Below the pieces are notes generated by a model. The model saw nothing but the letters and a program-made list of their open reading frames with translations, was not told the DNA's origin and ran no database searches. The position numbers were made by a program, and so were the translations under genes. A DNA stretch of 5,435 bases, from the NCBI GenBank assembly GCA_003650505.1, contig QMQL01000065.1, forward strand, positions 1 through 5,435, in the 5' to 3' direction. Shown here one piece after another: positions 4,754-5,435 of this stretch. Numbering within the stretch: position 1 is the stretch's first letter; the number at the start of each line of letters is the position of its first letter. This stretch comes from Candidatus Acetothermia bacterium (lineage in GTDB: Bacteria > Bipolaricaulota > Bipolaricaulia > UBA7950 > UBA9294).

Positions 4754-5026
4754 ATGACGATCAAGCCGTTGGGAAAGCGGATCCTGGCGAAGAAGCTCGA
4801 ACCGGAGGAGCGGAAGACCCCGGGGGGGATCGTCCTCCCGGACAACGTGAAGAGTGAGAAGGTCGTCCGCGCCAAGGTCCTCGCCCTCGGAACCGACGAG
4901 AAATTCCCGGTGAAGGTGGGGGATGAGATCCTCGTCGGGAGCTATTCCGGGACGGAGATCGAGCAGGGGGAGGACAAGCTTCTGCTGGTGAAGGATTCGG
5001 ACGTACTCGCTATCGTCGAAGAGTAA
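4754..5026 (+). CDS. groES: Co-chaperonin GroES (Cpn10)
   Basis: GroES forms the seven-membered lid that closes the GroEL folding chamber. The 90-residue product starts MTIKPLGKRILAKK, has the mobile-loop block TPGGIVLPD (22-30) whose GGIVL residues contact GroEL, then VRAKVLALG (38-46), VKVGDEILV (53-61), YSGTEIE (64-70) and the LAIVE end. It is several residues shorter than E. coli GroES; the shortfall lies between ALG (44-46) and VGD (55-57), where the roof hairpin of the dome is normally found. The start ATG has AAGGAGG nine bases upstream. It is the first gene of a two-gene operon, 15 bases ahead of groEL, under a vegetative promoter with a CIRCE operator. Confidence 0.97.
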   Translation: MTIKPLGKRILAKKLEPEERKTPGGIVLPDNVKSEKVVRAKVLALGTDEKFPVKVGDEILVGSYSGTEIEQGEDKLLLVKDSDVLAIVEE

Positions 5027-5041
5027 GAAGGGGGAATTGAA

Positions 5042-5435
5042 ATGGCGAAAGAGGTCATATTCGGTGAAGAGGCCCGCCGCCGGATGAAGGCGGGGATCGA
5101 CAAGCTGGCCGATGCTGTTCGGATCACCCTCGGGCCGCGCGGTCGGAACGTGATCATCGACAAGAAGTTCGGGAGCCCGGACATCACCAACGACGGGGTG
5201 ACGATCGCGCAGGAGCAGGAGTACAAGGACGAGTTCGAGAACATGGGCGCCCAGCTCGTCAAGGAGGTCGCCTCCAAGACGAACGACATCGCCGGTGACG
5301 GGACGACGACGGCGACGATCCTCGCCCATGCGATGATCGGGGAGGGGTTCAAGAACCTCGCCGCCGGTGCAAACCCGATGGAGCTGAAGCGCGGCCTAGA
5401 GAAGGGCTCAGCGGTGATCGTCGACGAGCTGAAGA
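5042..5435 (+). CDS. groEL: Chaperonin GroEL (Cpn60), N-terminal 131 residues (partial at window edge)
   Basis: GroEL is the ATP-driven double-ring chaperonin that folds proteins in the cytoplasm with GroES. The visible part is the equatorial domain start: FGEEARRRM (7-15), the nucleotide loop TLGPRGRN (29-36), TNDGVTIA (49-56) with D51, ENMGAQLVKEVASKTND (66-82) and AGDGTTTAT (84-92) with D86, the Asp needed for ATP hydrolysis. AAGANPMELKRG (107-118) follows. All catalytic residues expected in this part are present. The segment after TIA reads QEQEYKDEFENMG where most relatives have a K/R-E-I-E-L-E-D type sequence. A ribosome site AAGGGGG stands seven bases before the ATG. The rest of the gene, including apical domain and C-terminal tail, lies outside the window. 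Confidence 0.98.
   Translation, partial: MAKEVIFGEEARRRMKAGIDKLADAVRITLGPRGRNVIIDKKFGSPDITNDGVTIAQEQEYKDEFENMGAQLVKEVASKTNDIAGDGTTTATILAHAMIGEGFKNLAAGANPMELKRGLEKGSAVIVDELK

Overview
This is a dense, GC-rich bacterial chromosomal window with two divergent transcription units. On the minus strand, read from about 4635 down to 1, are nine genes: a DUF2227-type membrane metal-binding protein, a short membrane-anchored RlpA-like protein, efp, two tandem Asp23/Gls24 genes, amaP, a DUF2273 small membrane protein, nusB, folD, and the start of a PHP-domain phosphoesterase cut by the left edge. On the plus strand, from about 4669 to the right edge, is the groES-groEL heat-shock operon, with groEL cut after 131 codons.

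Minus strand. From efp to the PHP gene, adjacent genes are separated by no more than 10 bases, and four junctions overlap (by 22, 23, 1 and 20 bases), so this looks like one translationally coupled operon. The asp23-amaP-DUF2273-nusB-folD order is a familiar one in Firmicutes-like genomes. Here it contains three Asp23-fold domains in a row (two soluble, one membrane-tethered in AmaP). The operon joins translation (EF-P, rescue of ribosomes stalled at polyproline), transcription antitermination and rRNA synthesis (NusB), one-carbon folate metabolism (FolD) and an envelope-associated Asp23/AmaP module. RlpA and the DUF2227 protein lie upstream and are also membrane or envelope proteins.

Plus strand. 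The groESL promoter is unusually readable: TTGACG, a 17-base spacer and TACAAT, followed at the expected start point by a slightly degenerate CIRCE operator (TTAGCAAGC-N9-AAGTGCTAA). This implies repression of groESL by HrcA, encoded elsewhere.

Organism. CIRCE, Asp23/AmaP/DUF2273, an EF-P with arginine at the tip of its modified loop, and a GroES with a shortened roof loop together suggest a deep-branching, high-GC bacterium near Thermotogota, Bipolaricaulota or early Firmicutes. Bipolaricaulota is my best guess, held with low confidence and based on remembered family features rather than a search.

I see no RNA gene, CRISPR array, insertion sequence or clear rho-independent terminator, and no gene-free stretch over 300 bases. 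The largest gap is the divergent 4636-4753 region, which holds the groESL promoter and operator. Nothing here is a wholly new system. The points most worth a second look are unusual active-site residues in FolD, a possible lost metal ligand in the PHP protein, the arginine-type EF-P, the triple Asp23 cluster and a possibly leaderless rlpA-like transcript.
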